A stretch of 64,000 bases of DNA from an uncultured Alteromonadaceae bacterium (GTDB lineage Bacteria > Pseudomonadota > Gammaproteobacteria > Enterobacterales > Alteromonadaceae), in assembly GCA_947503265.1 (NCBI GenBank), contig CANNDC010000005.1:62001-126000 (forward strand). Direction: 5' to 3'. The notes beneath the pieces were generated by a model that worked only from the letters and a program-made list of their open reading frames with translations, searched no databases and had not been told where the DNA came from. Both the position numbers and the translations under genes were made by a program. Each line of letters starts with the position of its first letter. The stretch's first letter is position 1. This document shows positions 54,521-64,000 of the stretch, piece by piece.

Positions 54521-55612
54521 ATGGGCTTTAAATGCGGCATAGTCGGATTGCCAAACGTCGGTAAATCAACACTTTTTAATGCACTTACAAAAGCAGGCAT
54601 TGAAGCAGCAAACTTTCCATTTTGTACCATTGAGCCTAATACTGGCGTGGTGCCGGTTCCCGATGAAAGATTAGATAAATTGTCTGCTATTGTTAATCCT
54701 CAACGTGTCATTCCAACCACCATGGAATTTGTTGATATTGCTGGCTTAGTTGCGGGAGCTTCCAAAGGTGAAGGGTTAGGCAATAAGTTCTTGGCAAACA
54801 TACGCGAAACGGATGCTATTGGTCATGTTGTTCGTTGTTTCGAAAATGACAATATTGTACATGTCGCTGGCAAGGTCGATCCGAAAGAAGATATCGACGT
54901 TATTAATACCGAACTAGCCCTATCTGATCTCGAAACCGTTGAAAAAGCCTTGCTACGGGTCGCGAAAAAGGCCAAAGGTGGTGACGCCGATGCCAAGTAT
55001 GAAATAAAGGTTCTAGAAAAAATAAAGCCCGCTTTGGATGAAGGAACGCTACTTCGAGCTGTGCCTTTGGAAAAAGAAGAACTTGCAGCAATTAGTTATA
55101 TGAATTTGTTGACGTTAAAGCCAACCATGTATGTTGCCAACGTCAATGATGATGGCTTTGAAAATAATCCTTTCTTAGATCAAGTACGCGTGATTGCTGC
55201 GCAGGAAAATGCGGTCGTTGTTGCTGTATGTGCTGAAATAGAATCTGAAATCGCTGAGTTGGAAGAAGATGAAAAAGCGGAATTCATGGAAGAAATGGGA
55301 CTCACTGAACCTGGTCTCAACCGCGTAATTCGAGCAGGCTACAGTCTATTAACGTTACAAACTTACTTTACCGCTGGTGTAAAAGAAGTTAGAGCCTGGA
55401 CTTACCCTGAGGGTTCTACTGCTCCTCAAGCCGCTGGAAAAATTCACACTGACTTTGAAAAAGGCTTTATCAGAGCAGAAATTGTGGGTTACGATCATTA
55501 TGTTGAATATAACGGTGAGCAGGGTGCCAAAGATGCAGGAAAATGGCGTCTTGAAGGTAAAGATTACATAGTTAAAGACGGGGACGTTATTCACTTCCGT
55601 TTCAACGTCTAA
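54521..55612 (+). CDS. ychF: Redox-regulated ATPase YchF (OBG family)
   Basis: Obg-family P-loop protein that prefers ATP and binds ribosomes, involved in stress responses. The 363 residues show [39 protein letters not shown], a coiled-coil insertion, and the C-terminal TGS domain with [20 protein letters not shown]. The pth-ychF pair is conserved. GAGGAACAGCC precedes the ATG. Confidence 0.96.
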   Translation: MGFKCGIVGLPNVGKSTLFNALTKAGIEAANFPFCTIEPNTGVVPVPDERLDKLSAIVNPQRVIPTTMEFVDIAGLVAGASKGEGLGNKFLANIRETDAIGHVVRCFENDNIVHVAGKVDPKEDIDVINTELALSDLETVEKALLRVAKKAKGGDADAKYEIKVLEKIKPALDEGTLLRAVPLEKEELAAISYMNLLTLKPTMYVANVNDDGFENNPFLDQVRVIAAQENAVVVAVCAEIESEIAELEEDEKAEFMEEMGLTEPGLNRVIRAGYSLLTLQTYFTAGVKEVRAWTYPEGSTAPQAAGKIHTDFEKGFIRAEIVGYDHYVEYNGEQGAKDAGKWRLEGKDYIVKDGDVIHFRFNV

Positions 55613-55625
55613 TTAATTCTTGGGG

Positions 55626-55657
55626 CGTCGCTAGCTAATAAGATTTAGTTAGTGACG
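55626..55657 (+). terminator. Terminator-like hairpin after ychF
   Basis: A 13-pair stem (55626-55638 with 55645-55657, two G-U pairs) and a six-base loop, 14 bases after the ychF stop. No T-run follows. It lies between the converging ychF and elaA genes, so it may insulate both. Confidence 0.55.
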
Positions 55658-55663
55658 TGACGT

Positions 55664-56110
55664 CTAAATCAGCTTCTTAATCATGTTTTTGTGCTCAATT
55701 CCACCGTCATCGTAGCCATCGCCGACGGCGTTAAACCCCCAGCTTTCATAGAAAGTTAACACGTCTATTTGTGCAGATAATTTAATTTCATTCATTTGAT
55801 TTTTAGTGCATAAATCCATACAGGTTTGTATCAGATGTTTCGCGATCCCTTTACCTCTAGCATGCTTACCAATGACCACACGCTCAATTTTTGCTTGTCT
55901 CGCAATTTCATCAAATCTGAGTCTGGTATATCCTAAAAGTGCAAAGCTATCTGGACACATAGCACATAAGTGTAAGGCAGTTTGATCAAGGCCATCCAGA
56001 TCTGCATAAATACTTTGTTGTTCGATAACAAAGACTTGCTGCCTCAACATCAATATTTCGTATAGCAAGTTTGTGGAAAGTGATTCAAATGAATAGACTG
56101 ATACTTGCAA
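55664..56110 (-). CDS. GNAT family N-acetyltransferase, ElaA-like
   Basis: A 148-residue acetyltransferase of the ElaA type. It opens with YEILMLRQQVFVIEQQSIYA, contains LLGYTRLRFDE, the acetyl-CoA loop RVVIGKHARGKGIAKHLIQT, and ends DGGIEHKNMIKKL. The start is TTG 56110 with GAGG six bases upstream. It is single, divergent from putP. The acceptor is unknown. Confidence 0.87.
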   Translation of the reverse strand: MQVSVYSFESLSTNLLYEILMLRQQVFVIEQQSIYADLDGLDQTALHLCAMCPDSFALLGYTRLRFDEIARQAKIERVVIGKHARGKGIAKHLIQTCMDLCTKNQMNEIKLSAQIDVLTFYESWGFNAVGDGYDDGGIEHKNMIKKLI

Positions 56111-56186
56111 GTTAGCCTCAACTGGTCAGATGGTTTTAGTCTTGTTAGCATAGTCGAAATAAACTCATTGAAAAATAGGAAGTTAG

Positions 56187-57680
56187 ATGGAATTTGGAAC
56201 TAGCCTCGCTTTAGCCCTATATTTTGCAGTTATGCTGGCAATCGGGCTTTATGCGTTCAGAAAGTCTACTTCGGATATACAAGAATATATGCTGGGAGGC
56301 AGAACACTTAGCCCCAAAGTGACCGCTTTGTCTGCGGGCGCTTCTGACATGAGTGGATGGATGCTCATGGGCGTGCCCGGAGCTATGTATGTATCCGGCT
56401 TGTCTAGCATATGGATTGCTGTAGGACTTACCATAGGGGCATACCTAAATTATGTATTTGTAGCCCCAAGACTCAGGGTTTACACCGAACTCGCAAAAAA
56501 TTCACTCACTATTCCCGATTTTTTCGAAAATCGATTTGAAGACAATACTCGAGTTCTACGGATCGTATCCTCAATTGTCATTATCGTTTTCTTTACCCTG
56601 TATACTTCCAGTGGTGTAGTTGCCGGCGGAAAGTTATTCGAATCATCATTTGGCTTAGACTATATAACTGGGCTCTATATTACCGCGGGTGTAGTGGTAC
56701 TTTATACCTTATTTGGTGGATTCTTAGCAGTAAGCCTTACTGACTTTGTACAAGGTTGTATCATGTTTATTTCCTTGGTCATGGTGCCCATTGTTGTACT
56801 ATATGAAGTTGGTGGATTTGCAGAAGTTTCACAAAGCTTACAGCAGGTAAATGGAAATATGATGGACCTTTGGACCGATGCTGCAACAGGCAAAGCACTG
56901 AGCATTTTAGGCATTATATCTTTGCTGTCTTGGGGGCTGGGTTATTTTGGACAACCCCATATTATCGTAAGATTTATGGCTATCCGTCACGTCAGCGACA
57001 TGAAAGTAGCACGTCGAATTGGTATGAGTTGGATGATAGTCGCCTTGTTCGGTGCAGTTGCAACTGGTTTACTTGGTTTGGCGTATGTAACGAAAACGCA
57101 AGGTGAAATTAGCGATCCAGAAACCATATTCATTTTCCTATCTCAAGTATTGTTTAATCCTTTCATAGGCGGCTTTTTGCTTGCCGCAATATTGGCAGCG
57201 ATTATGAGTACAATATCTTCACAGTTATTGGTGACTTCCAGTTCTTTGACGGGCGATTTTTATCAAGCATTCCTTAGACGAGGTGCCAGTCAAAAAGAGT
57301 TGGTTTTTGTAGGCCGAATATCCGTTGCTTTGGTTGCGGCGGTTGCCATTGCTTTAGCCTACAATCGAGACAGCACGGTTCTCGACCTTGTGAGTCATGC
57401 TTGGGCAGGTTTTGGCGCTGCATTTGGTCCGTTGGTACTATTTAGTCTATTTTGGAAACGCATGACATTATTGGGCGCGATAGCTGGTATGATCGCTGGA
57501 GCTACCACAGTGTTGTTGTGGATTTATGGTCTAGAATTGAACAACCACCTATATGCGATAGTTCCCGGCTTTATAGTCAATTGTGCGGTTATTGTTACCG
57601 TAACTCTTCTCAACAATGAACCTAGGGCGTCTATAGTCCAAACCTTTCAAAAGGTTGAAAGTGAAATTAACAAGGTTTGA
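56187..57680 (+). CDS. putP: Sodium/proline symporter PutP
   Basis: Solute:sodium symporter family (SSS), inner-membrane Na+-coupled proline uptake. The 497 residues have about 13 helices and family blocks such as YMLGGRTLSPKVTALSAGAS, DMSGWMLMGVPGAMYVSGLS, and AAILAAIMSTISSQLLVTSS (Na+ site region). AGGAAG precedes the ATG. It is a single gene; putA is not near. Fits a Na+-based marine metabolism, as does NhaB. Confidence 0.93.
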   Translation: MEFGTSLALALYFAVMLAIGLYAFRKSTSDIQEYMLGGRTLSPKVTALSAGASDMSGWMLMGVPGAMYVSGLSSIWIAVGLTIGAYLNYVFVAPRLRVYTELAKNSLTIPDFFENRFEDNTRVLRIVSSIVIIVFFTLYTSSGVVAGGKLFESSFGLDYITGLYITAGVVVLYTLFGGFLAVSLTDFVQGCIMFISLVMVPIVVLYEVGGFAEVSQSLQQVNGNMMDLWTDAATGKALSILGIISLLSWGLGYFGQPHIIVRFMAIRHVSDMKVARRIGMSWMIVALFGAVATGLLGLAYVTKTQGEISDPETIFIFLSQVLFNPFIGGFLLAAILAAIMSTISSQLLVTSSSLTGDFYQAFLRRGASQKELVFVGRISVALVAAVAIALAYNRDSTVLDLVSHAWAGFGAAFGPLVLFSLFWKRMTLLGAIAGMIAGATTVLLWIYGLELNNHLYAIVPGFIVNCAVIVTVTLLNNEPRASIVQTFQKVESEINKV

Positions 57681-57755
57681 TAGAGAAATTGAGTCGTTTT
57701 ATTAAGAAAAGTATCGGGGTCAAATAGTCACTCAACCTATAATTTCTATCCTAAT

Positions 57756-57782
57756 TGAACAAGATGTTTAACATCTTGTTCA
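57756..57782 (+). terminator. Terminator-like hairpin after putP
   Basis: Perfect 12-bp stem (TGAACAAGATGT/ACATCTTGTTCA) with loop TTA, followed by a T-rich but interrupted stretch. It lies about 75 bases after putP and 130 before cysD, so it likely separates the two transcripts. Confidence 0.65.
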
Positions 57783-57845
57783 TTCTTGCTTTTCTTACTA
57801 CTTTTTATTTTTAACTAGACAAATATGGCATACAAGAATTTGCCA

Positions 57846-57874
57846 TAAATGTGTTATGGTTCTATGTATATAAT
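57846..57874 (+). promoter_or_regulatory. Candidate cysD promoter
   Basis: A perfect TATAAT at 57869-57874, with only a poor -35 (TAAATG at 57846-57851) at 17-base spacing. A weak -35 would fit an activator-dependent promoter such as CysB control (inference). No clear CysB site can be defined by eye. Confidence 0.4.
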
Positions 57875-57911
57875 CCTTTAATATATCTATCCAATCGCGT
57901 AAGGCATAAAC

Positions 57912-58826
57912 ATGACGAAAAGCATTCCTTCAGTCACTCACTTAAAGCAACTTGAAGCGGAAAGTATTCATATTTTTCGTGAAGTTGCGGCAGAATTTGA
58001 CAACCCTGTCATGCTGTATTCAGTGGGTAAAGACTCATCAGTGTTACTCCATTTAGCGCGCAAAGCTTTCGCGCCAGGAAAAATACCTTTTCCATTGCTT
58101 CATGTGGATACCACATGGAAGTTTCGAGAAATGATTGAATTTCGTGACAAAATCGCCAAAGAATACGATCTTGATTTGCTAGTACATATCAATCAGGAAG
58201 GTGTAGATGCGGGTGTGGGACCATTCACCCATGGCAGTGCCAAACATACTGACATCATGAAAACAGGCGCTTTGAAGCAAGCTTTAAATGAACACAAATT
58301 TGACGCTGCTTTTGGCGGAGCGAGAAGAGATGAAGAAAAATCTCGGGCTAAAGAACGTGTTTACTCTTTCCGTGACGAAAATCATCGTTGGGACCCTAAA
58401 AATCAACGCCCTGAATTATGGAATATTTACAATTCGCAAATTAACAAGGGCGAGAGTATTCGTGTATTCCCCATGTCTAACTGGACTGAATTAGATATTT
58501 GGCAATATATATACTTAGAGAACATCGATATTCCATCGCTCTATCTTGCCAAGCCTCGTCCATGTGTCGAAAGAGATGGCATCTTATTTATGGTTGATGA
58601 CGATCGCATGCCTCTTGAGGAAGGCGAAACACCTGAAATGCGTTCAGTTCGCTTCAGAACCTTGGGTTGTTATCCTCTTACGGGTGCAGTTGAATCTGAA
58701 GCAGACACCCTACCAGAGGTTATTCAGGAAATGTTACTTACCAAAACATCTGAGCGTCAAGGGCGCGTCATTGATCACGATTCTTCGGGTTCAATGGAGA
58801 AGAAAAAAATGGAGGGTTACTTCTAA
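57912..58826 (+). CDS. cysD: Sulfate adenylyltransferase subunit 2
   Basis: PP-loop ATP pyrophosphatase subunit that makes adenosine phosphosulfate with CysN. The 304 residues include [20 protein letters not shown], the PP-loop [20 protein letters not shown], and [20 protein letters not shown]. First gene of a five-gene operon. Its stop overlaps the cysC start by one base (TAATG). In E. coli cysN follows directly; here it is two genes later. Confidence 0.96.
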   Translation: MTKSIPSVTHLKQLEAESIHIFREVAAEFDNPVMLYSVGKDSSVLLHLARKAFAPGKIPFPLLHVDTTWKFREMIEFRDKIAKEYDLDLLVHINQEGVDAGVGPFTHGSAKHTDIMKTGALKQALNEHKFDAAFGGARRDEEKSRAKERVYSFRDENHRWDPKNQRPELWNIYNSQINKGESIRVFPMSNWTELDIWQYIYLENIDIPSLYLAKPRPCVERDGILFMVDDDRMPLEEGETPEMRSVRFRTLGCYPLTGAVESEADTLPEVIQEMLLTKTSERQGRVIDHDSSGSMEKKKMEGYF

Positions 58827-59422
58827 TGGCGACTAATGTAGTTTGGCACCAACACGAAATTGATAAAACCAGCCGTGCAAAAGCGAAAGGGCAAAAACCA
58901 GCTGTAATCTGGCTAACAGGACTAAGTGGTTCTGGCAAGTCGACTATTGCCAATTTGCTCGAAAAGAAACTCGCGGATGAAGGTAAACACACTTACCTAC
59001 TAGATGGCGACAACGTCCGTCATGGACTTTGTGGCGATTTAGGCTTTAGTAATACTGACCGTGTTGAAAATATTAGACGTATAAGTGAAGTGGCGAAACT
59101 CTTTGTAGATTCTGGCACTATTGTGTTAACTGCGTTTATTTCCCCGTTTAAAACAGATCGCGATTTTTGTCGTAGCCTTTTAGCTGAAAATGAATTTATC
59201 GAAGTCTTTGTAGATACTCCGATAGAAGTGTGTGAGAAACGTGACCCTAAAGGCCTGTATCAAAAAGCACGGCAAGGCGACATCAAAGATTTTACCGGTA
59301 TCGACTCTAGCTATGAAGCACCTGAAAACGCTGAAATCACCCTGATCTACAAGGGGCAATCAGCAGAGCAGTCTGCTTTGGAATTGTACAACCTGCTTCT
59401 AGACAAAGGGTATTTGAGTTGA
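58826..59422 (+). CDS. cysC: Adenylylsulfate kinase
   Basis: Phosphorylates APS to PAPS. The 198 residues have Walker A in [36 protein letters not shown], and the APS-binding region [16 protein letters not shown]. It overlaps cysD by one base, and its stop overlaps the cysQ start (TGATG). It is a stand-alone kinase, not fused to CysN. Confidence 0.96.
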   Translation: MATNVVWHQHEIDKTSRAKAKGQKPAVIWLTGLSGSGKSTIANLLEKKLADEGKHTYLLDGDNVRHGLCGDLGFSNTDRVENIRRISEVAKLFVDSGTIVLTAFISPFKTDRDFCRSLLAENEFIEVFVDTPIEVCEKRDPKGLYQKARQGDIKDFTGIDSSYEAPENAEITLIYKGQSAEQSALELYNLLLDKGYLS

Positions 59423-60207
59423 TGACTGAGCATCCTTTAGCAAATCAAGTTACCTCCATAGCTCACAAAGCGGGTGATGCGGTTATGGAAATTTACCAAA
59501 AAGATTTTGCAGTTTATGAAAAGTCTGATGAGAGCCCACTAACAGAAGCAGATTTGGCAGCTCATAATATTATTGTCAACTCGCTAGAAGAAATCTCAGA
59601 CTTACCTGTGTTATCTGAAGAGTCTGCAGATATTGATTGGAGCGAACGGCGCACTTGGGACGACTATTGGTTAGTTGATCCTCTTGACGGTACCAAAGAA
59701 TTTGTGAAAAAAAATGGTGAGTTTACGGTCAATATCGCACTGATCAGCAATGGTGTACCTATTCTAGGTGTGGTCTATGCACCTGTGCTAGAACAAACCT
59801 ATGTCGGAATATTGGGTCAAGGGGCGTACAAAATTGCTGGACAGAATACACAAAAAATCTCTCCTATCAGTCACTCTAATGGCGATGTTTGGAAGATTGT
59901 AGGTAGTCGGTCGCATCAAAGCCCCGAAATTCAAAACTTGTTAAACCAATTAGAAGGTGAGACTGAGCTGGTAGCCATGGGAAGCTCATTAAAGCTTTGC
60001 TTAGTAGCAGAAGGCCATGCCCATTTATATCCCAGACTGGGGCCAACCAGCGAATGGGACACAGGTGCAGCGCAAGCCGTCGTTGAAGCTGCTGGAGGTA
60101 AAGTGACAGTCATCACTGCAGACGACCCTCTTGCAAAAAACGCTCAACCTTTGCGTTATAACCAAAAAGAATCCGTATTAAACCCTTACTTTTTAGTGAG
60201 TTGCTAA
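59422..60207 (+). CDS. cysQ: 3'(2'),5'-bisphosphate nucleotidase CysQ
   Basis: Mg2+-dependent phosphatase that removes PAP (and PAPS), recycling the by-product of PAPS reduction. The ATG at 59422 overlaps the cysC stop; a TTG just upstream is not needed. The 261 residues carry metal-binding motifs [29 protein letters not shown], and the C-terminal [18 protein letters not shown]. It is placed inside the sulfate activation operon, which matches its role. Confidence 0.95.
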   Translation: MTEHPLANQVTSIAHKAGDAVMEIYQKDFAVYEKSDESPLTEADLAAHNIIVNSLEEISDLPVLSEESADIDWSERRTWDDYWLVDPLDGTKEFVKKNGEFTVNIALISNGVPILGVVYAPVLEQTYVGILGQGAYKIAGQNTQKISPISHSNGDVWKIVGSRSHQSPEIQNLLNQLEGETELVAMGSSLKLCLVAEGHAHLYPRLGPTSEWDTGAAQAVVEAAGGKVTVITADDPLAKNAQPLRYNQKESVLNPYFLVSC

Positions 60208-60211
60208 CGAA

Positions 60212-61621
60212 ATGAATAACGAAAACGAATTACTCCAAACAGATATTTTAAGCTATCTTGATCAGCATGAGAAAAAAGATTTACTTCGATTTTTAACTTG
60301 CGGAAGCGTAGATGACGGCAAAAGCACGCTGATCGGTCGTTTGCTACATGATTCAAAAATGATCTATGAAGACCAACTTGCAGCTATAACCAAAGATAGT
60401 AAAAAAGTCGGTACTACTGGTGAAAAAGTGGATTTAGCACTTTTAGTAGATGGTCTGCAATCAGAGAGAGAGCAAGGGATTACCATTGATGTGGCGTATC
60501 GATATTTCTCTACCGATAAGCGTAAATTTATTATCGCTGATACGCCAGGGCACGAACAATATACCAGAAACATGGTAACAGGCGCCTCAACATGCGATTT
60601 AGCGATTTTGATGGTTGATGCCCGTGGAGGCGTCAAAACACAAACGCGCCGTCATTCATTTCTTGTTTCCTTGTTGGGCATTAAACACGTTATCGTGGCC
60701 GTCAACAAAATGGATTTAATGGAATATAGCGAAACCGTCTATGAAAACATTAAACGTGATTATTTAGAGTTTTCTAAGCAGTTAGATATACCTGATATCC
60801 GCTTTGTGCCTATGTCAGCACTAGACGGCGACAATGTGGTCAATAAAAGTGAAAATATGTCTTGGTATTCTGGTGACACCTTAATGACCACTCTAGAAAA
60901 CATTGAAATCGCTGATGATTTGAATGTTTCTGACTTTAGATTCCCGGTCCAGTATGTTAATCGCCCTAACCTAAACTTTCGTGGTTTCGCTGGTACTGTA
61001 GTATCTGGAGCTATCAAAAAAGGCGACAAAGTCACTACCCTCCCATCTGGAAAGCAGTCGACCGTGAAGTCGATCGTCAATTTTGAAGGTGAGGCTGACC
61101 TAGCCTATGCTCCCTTGACGACAACACTGACGTTAGAAGATGAAATTGACATCTCGCGCGGTGATATCATTGTTAAGTCAGATAATTTGCCCCTAAATAG
61201 TTCAAGTTATAAAACACATTTAGTTTGGATGGCTGACGACCCGATGATCCCTAACAAGCAATATGGATTTAAATTTGCTACCAAATTCGTACCGGGTTCG
61301 ATATCTAACTTAGATCATCTCATCGATGTTAATACCCTCGAAAAAACTGAGTCTGTGCATCTAAAATTAAATGAGATTGCGGTGGGGAACATTAAACTTA
61401 CCCAAACCGTCGCTTGCGACCCCTACTCGAAAAACAGATCAACCGGTGCGTTCATCATTATTGATCGAGTTACCAATGGTACGGTAGGCGCAGGAATGAT
61501 TATCAGTGAAAATAAAGAGTCAGGTGCAAGTAATCAGCATTCTGAATTTGAGTTGGAATTTAACGCACTAGTAAGGAAGCATTTCCCTCATTGGAATGCA
61601 GTTGATTTGTCTAAATTGTAA
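60212..61621 (+). CDS. cysN: Sulfate adenylyltransferase subunit 1 (GTPase)
   Basis: GTPase subunit that drives APS synthesis by CysD. The 469 residues show the EF-Tu-type G1 [36 protein letters not shown] and NKMDLME, then the beta-barrel domains. No APS kinase domain is fused. It begins four bases after cysQ and 14 before the permease. Confidence 0.96.
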   Translation: MNNENELLQTDILSYLDQHEKKDLLRFLTCGSVDDGKSTLIGRLLHDSKMIYEDQLAAITKDSKKVGTTGEKVDLALLVDGLQSEREQGITIDVAYRYFSTDKRKFIIADTPGHEQYTRNMVTGASTCDLAILMVDARGGVKTQTRRHSFLVSLLGIKHVIVAVNKMDLMEYSETVYENIKRDYLEFSKQLDIPDIRFVPMSALDGDNVVNKSENMSWYSGDTLMTTLENIEIADDLNVSDFRFPVQYVNRPNLNFRGFAGTVVSGAIKKGDKVTTLPSGKQSTVKSIVNFEGEADLAYAPLTTTLTLEDEIDISRGDIIVKSDNLPLNSSSYKTHLVWMADDPMIPNKQYGFKFATKFVPGSISNLDHLIDVNTLEKTESVHLKLNEIAVGNIKLTQTVACDPYSKNRSTGAFIIIDRVTNGTVGAGMIISENKESGASNQHSEFELEFNALVRKHFPHWNAVDLSKL

Positions 61622-61635
61622 GTAGGTCAAGAGTA

Positions 61636-63363
61636 GTGGACATAAATCAACTTTTAGTTGCTGCAATATTTATTGCCACCATTCTGGCGCTTATCTTCAC
61701 GGAAAAGCGCCCTTCCTTTATATTTTCTTGTGCGATGCTATTGCTGCTTGCCACGCAGCAGATCAATATCACAGAAATCGCTCATAATCTCACTAACCAA
61801 GGGCTACTAACGCTAATATTACTATTGTTGGTTAGCAGCGCTGTTGATAAAACATCTCTGATAAAGCGACTTGGGCGAAAACTATTTTCAAATAGTCTGG
61901 CAATGAGCTATTGGCGTCTATTTGGGCTTACATTTACCTCATCAGCCTTGCTCAACAATACCGCCATAGTCGCCAGTTTGATTGGCCCAGTAAGCCAAAA
62001 TCAAAATCATCCTGCATCTAAACTGCTCATTCCTCTGTCCTACTCTGCTATTCTTGGGGGCACTGTGACCTTAATTGGAACGTCTACCAACTTGATAGTA
62101 GATAGTTTTTTGGTGGAACACGGGCATCCCGGTTTTAATTTTTGGGATTTTACTTTGTATGGTTTAGTAGCGGGCTTAAGCTGTGGTTTATTGATGTTTT
62201 TGTTAATGCCCTTATTACCTGATATCAATATAAAGAAGAGTCAATTTCAAGCCTACTTTATCGAAGCAAAAGTATCTGCTGATTCAGAGTTAGTAGATAA
62301 ATCCGTTGAGGACAATCAACTAAGAAATTTACCAGAACTGTTTCTCGTTGAAATAATTAGAGAGGGTGAGTTGATTACTCCTGTCACGCCAGAAATCATC
62401 ATTCGAGCGAACGACAAATTAATATTTTCCGGCAATATAGAGAAAGTTGACAGTTTAAGCCATATCAAAGGGCTAACCTTGTTTGCTGAAACAGATGGGT
62501 TACTCAGGGACAATCTTACGCAAGTGATAGTTTCTAACCGTGCTCAAGTAATCGGTCAGACGATTAAAGCGCTTGGGTTTCGTGCACTGTTTGATGCAGC
62601 TGTGGTGGCTATCAGAAGAGATGGCGAACAGCTATCTGGAAAGCTAGGTGAAATCAAACTTCAAGCGGGTGATTTTCTTTTGCTTGCAACCGGACCAGAT
62701 TTTGTTAAGCGACATAATATCACCAAGAATTTCTTTATCCTCTCTGAACAAAAAATCCCGACTCGATTAACTAAACTTCAAGAAATTGTCATTCTTGGTG
62801 GTTTTCTATTAACCATTGTCCTAGCAGCAACGTCGACGCTGAATCTAGCAACTGGTTTAGTCTTTTTTATGGCGTTGTTAGTGGCGACTGGTGTGACTTC
62901 AAACGCCGAAATCAAGCGCAATTTACCGCTAAATATCGTGATTGTGATTGTCGGGGCATTGAGTTTAGCAACGGCATTAGAAAACTCAGGTGTGTTGCAA
63001 ACCATAACCCAAGAAGCCTTTCCTCACTTAGGTGAGACGAGTCCGTTCTTAGCATTAGTCATAATTTATATTGCTACTTTGGTATTAACTGAGTTGGTGA
63101 CTAACAATGCGGCAGCAGCACTGATGTTCCCGTTCGCTTATGGGCTAGTAGAAGTGTTAGGGGTTCCCTTAATGCCATTTGCACTAGCGGTCGCGTTTGC
63201 AGCAAGTGCCAGTTTTATATCGCCTTACGGGTATCAAACCAACCTATTGGCATTCAATGCCGCAAACTATAAAGTGAAGCACTTTTTCCAGTTTGGTATT
63301 CTGATTTCTATACTCTACTCAAGTATCGTTTTAACTCTATTAAAAGTGACCTACGACTTGTAA
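61636..63363 (+). CDS. SLC13 family permease with TrkA-C domains, probable sulfate transporter
   Basis: A 575-residue permease of the divalent anion:Na+ symporter type with two central RCK_C (TrkA-C) domains (about 205-370). The helices carry LLNNTAIVASLIGPVSQ and GGTVTLIGTSTNLIVDSFLV near the N-terminus and VTNNAAAALMFPFAYGL near the C-terminus, repeating the family pattern. The start is GTG 61636. As last gene of cysD-C-Q-N it is probably the sulfate uptake system; an ABC transporter is not present here. Confidence 0.9.
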   Translation: MDINQLLVAAIFIATILALIFTEKRPSFIFSCAMLLLLATQQINITEIAHNLTNQGLLTLILLLLVSSAVDKTSLIKRLGRKLFSNSLAMSYWRLFGLTFTSSALLNNTAIVASLIGPVSQNQNHPASKLLIPLSYSAILGGTVTLIGTSTNLIVDSFLVEHGHPGFNFWDFTLYGLVAGLSCGLLMFLLMPLLPDINIKKSQFQAYFIEAKVSADSELVDKSVEDNQLRNLPELFLVEIIREGELITPVTPEIIIRANDKLIFSGNIEKVDSLSHIKGLTLFAETDGLLRDNLTQVIVSNRAQVIGQTIKALGFRALFDAAVVAIRRDGEQLSGKLGEIKLQAGDFLLLATGPDFVKRHNITKNFFILSEQKIPTRLTKLQEIVILGGFLLTIVLAATSTLNLATGLVFFMALLVATGVTSNAEIKRNLPLNIVIVIVGALSLATALENSGVLQTITQEAFPHLGETSPFLALVIIYIATLVLTELVTNNAAAALMFPFAYGLVEVLGVPLMPFALAVAFAASASFISPYGYQTNLLAFNAANYKVKHFFQFGILISILYSSIVLTLLKVTYDL

Positions 63364-63422
63364 ATTGACGACAGGCAAATATTGAAAACTCTTGATGTAA
63401 CAACTGAGTAACTGCAAACAAA

Positions 63423-63448
63423 AATGCCCTCATAATAGTGAGAGCATT
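63423..63448 (-). terminator. Candidate terminator for the ABC permease gene
   Basis: Eleven-position stem (AATGCCCTCAT with GTGAGAGCATT, one mismatch) and, on the minus strand, five or more T after it. It lies about 60 bases beyond the permease stop, between converging genes. Confidence 0.6.
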
Positions 63449-63506
63449 CTGACTTAAAGAAATCTAAACTGGCAAACTTAGATCAACACTTGTTTTGGTA
63501 TTAGCA

Positions 63507-64000
63507 TCACCTAAATAGCACTTTCTCTTTGTTAAACCAGTAGATACAAAAGGCGATTAACGCGGCGGCGATAATTGCAGTTGACCCAAAAATGGCAAAT
63601 AGTTGGAAGTAGTCCATAGTCCCTTTAATTAGCTCCTTGATGGCCAAAGCGACGTTAGTTAGAGGTACCCAAGCCCATCCACCTTTCAGCTCCACTCCTG
63701 GCAAAGCTGCCAGAATAATAGGGATAATGACTAAAATTACCAGAGTCCCCATATAGCTTTGAGCCTCTTTAAAGCTGCGAGCATAGATAGAAAGACTGAG
63801 TAACACAGAAGCAAAAATGGCAACGACCGGAACCAGCATTAGAAACATCAGCACGAAATCAATTGCGCCGATAGATGACATAAAGTTCACCACAAATTCA
63901 ATTGCCATGCCCTGACTCAAAATCAAACCCCAAATAGCCATGCTTGATACAGTTATCAGAGCAGCGGTGAGCCCAGCGAAGGCCACGGTGAAAAACTTAC
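63507..64000 (-). CDS. ABC-2 type permease, NatB-like (partial, N-terminus outside window)
   Basis: C-terminal part, about 164 codons, of an integral membrane permease; the frame stays open to the window edge (reading KFFTVAFAGLTAAL from base 63998). It has about five hydrophobic segments, including FVLMFLMLVPVVAIFASVLL and LVILVIIPIILAALPGVEL, and ends FCIYWFNKEKVLFR, as in Na+-exporting NatB/ABC-2 permeases. The ATPase partner is expected beyond the window. The assignment to sodium export is by resemblance only. Confidence 0.75.
   Translation of the reverse strand, partial: KFFTVAFAGLTAALITVSSMAIWGLILSQGMAIEFVVNFMSSIGAIDFVLMFLMLVPVVAIFASVLLSLSIYARSFKEAQSYMGTLVILVIIPIILAALPGVELKGGWAWVPLTNVALAIKELIKGTMDYFQLFAIFGSTAIIAAALIAFCIYWFNKEKVLFR

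Overview
The window is a stretch of bacterial chromosome from a gammaproteobacterium, most likely an Alteromonadaceae-type marine bacterium (the Glaciecola/Paraglaciecola/Alteromonas neighbourhood is my inference; no rRNA or tRNA gene is present to test it). Evidence: gammaproteobacterial gene pairs and blocks are kept (fadR/nhaB/dsbB; yoaA-tsaB-slp-rnd; gcvA-ygdD-rlmM; hemA-prfA-prmC with sirB1-kdsA; lolB-ispE-prs; rplY-pth-ychF). SeqA points to Dam-type GATC methylation, and the window carries a multi-subunit cation/proton antiporter as well as the antiporter NhaB. Base composition is moderately AT-rich by eye. TTG and GTG starts with good ribosome binding sites are frequent.

Layout. 1-2.9 kb: fadR (cut by the window edge) divergent from nhaB-dsbB. 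2.9-11.5 kb: a long minus-strand run, yoaA-tsaB-small protein-slp-hydrolase-rnd-ycgL-mltB-FAH hydrolase-ycgN. 11.8-19.2 kb: a ten-gene plus-strand Mrp/Mbh-like antiporter operon, followed by a structured leader, a 58-residue membrane protein and an acidic hendecad-repeat lipoprotein. 20.1-24.2 kb: a minus-strand molybdopterin oxidoreductase/FdhD/TauE operon. 24.4-27.6 kb: DUF2244, YbjQ, AstE-like and GGDEF/EAL genes. 27.7-32.7 kb: seqA-pgm-glgP, coupling glycogen phosphorolysis to glucose-6-phosphate. 32.9-36.9 kb: moxR-DUF58-tgpA. 36.9-39.8 kb: gcvA-hydrolase-ygdD-rlmM. 40.1-47.6 kb: a secreted small protein, then the hemA-prfA-prmC...sirB1-kdsA group, interrupted by an HD-GYP response regulator and a 279-bp MITE-like element. 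47.8-55.6 kb: lolB-ispE-prs and rplY-pth-ychF, separated by a 3-kb accessory insert (repeats, CoA-transferase, lipoprotein, DUF3224). 55.7-57.7 kb: elaA and putP. 57.9-63.4 kb: sulfate activation operon cysD-cysC-cysQ-cysN-SLC13 permease. The 3' end holds the C-terminal part of an ABC-2 permease.

Most genes are housekeeping. The parts least explained by standard annotation are: the Mbh-ordered antiporter operon with three NuoL/M/N-like subunits; the nested-stem leader at 19283-19391; the nested 15-bp and 10-bp inverted repeats between pgm and glgP; the MITE at 44042-44320; the palindrome cluster between seqA and moxR; and the duplicated 37-bp element after prs that carries a Shine-Dalgarno sequence and start codon. 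I found no CRISPR array, prophage, complete insertion sequence, tRNA or rRNA gene. I did not find a convincing new multi-gene defence or mobile system.
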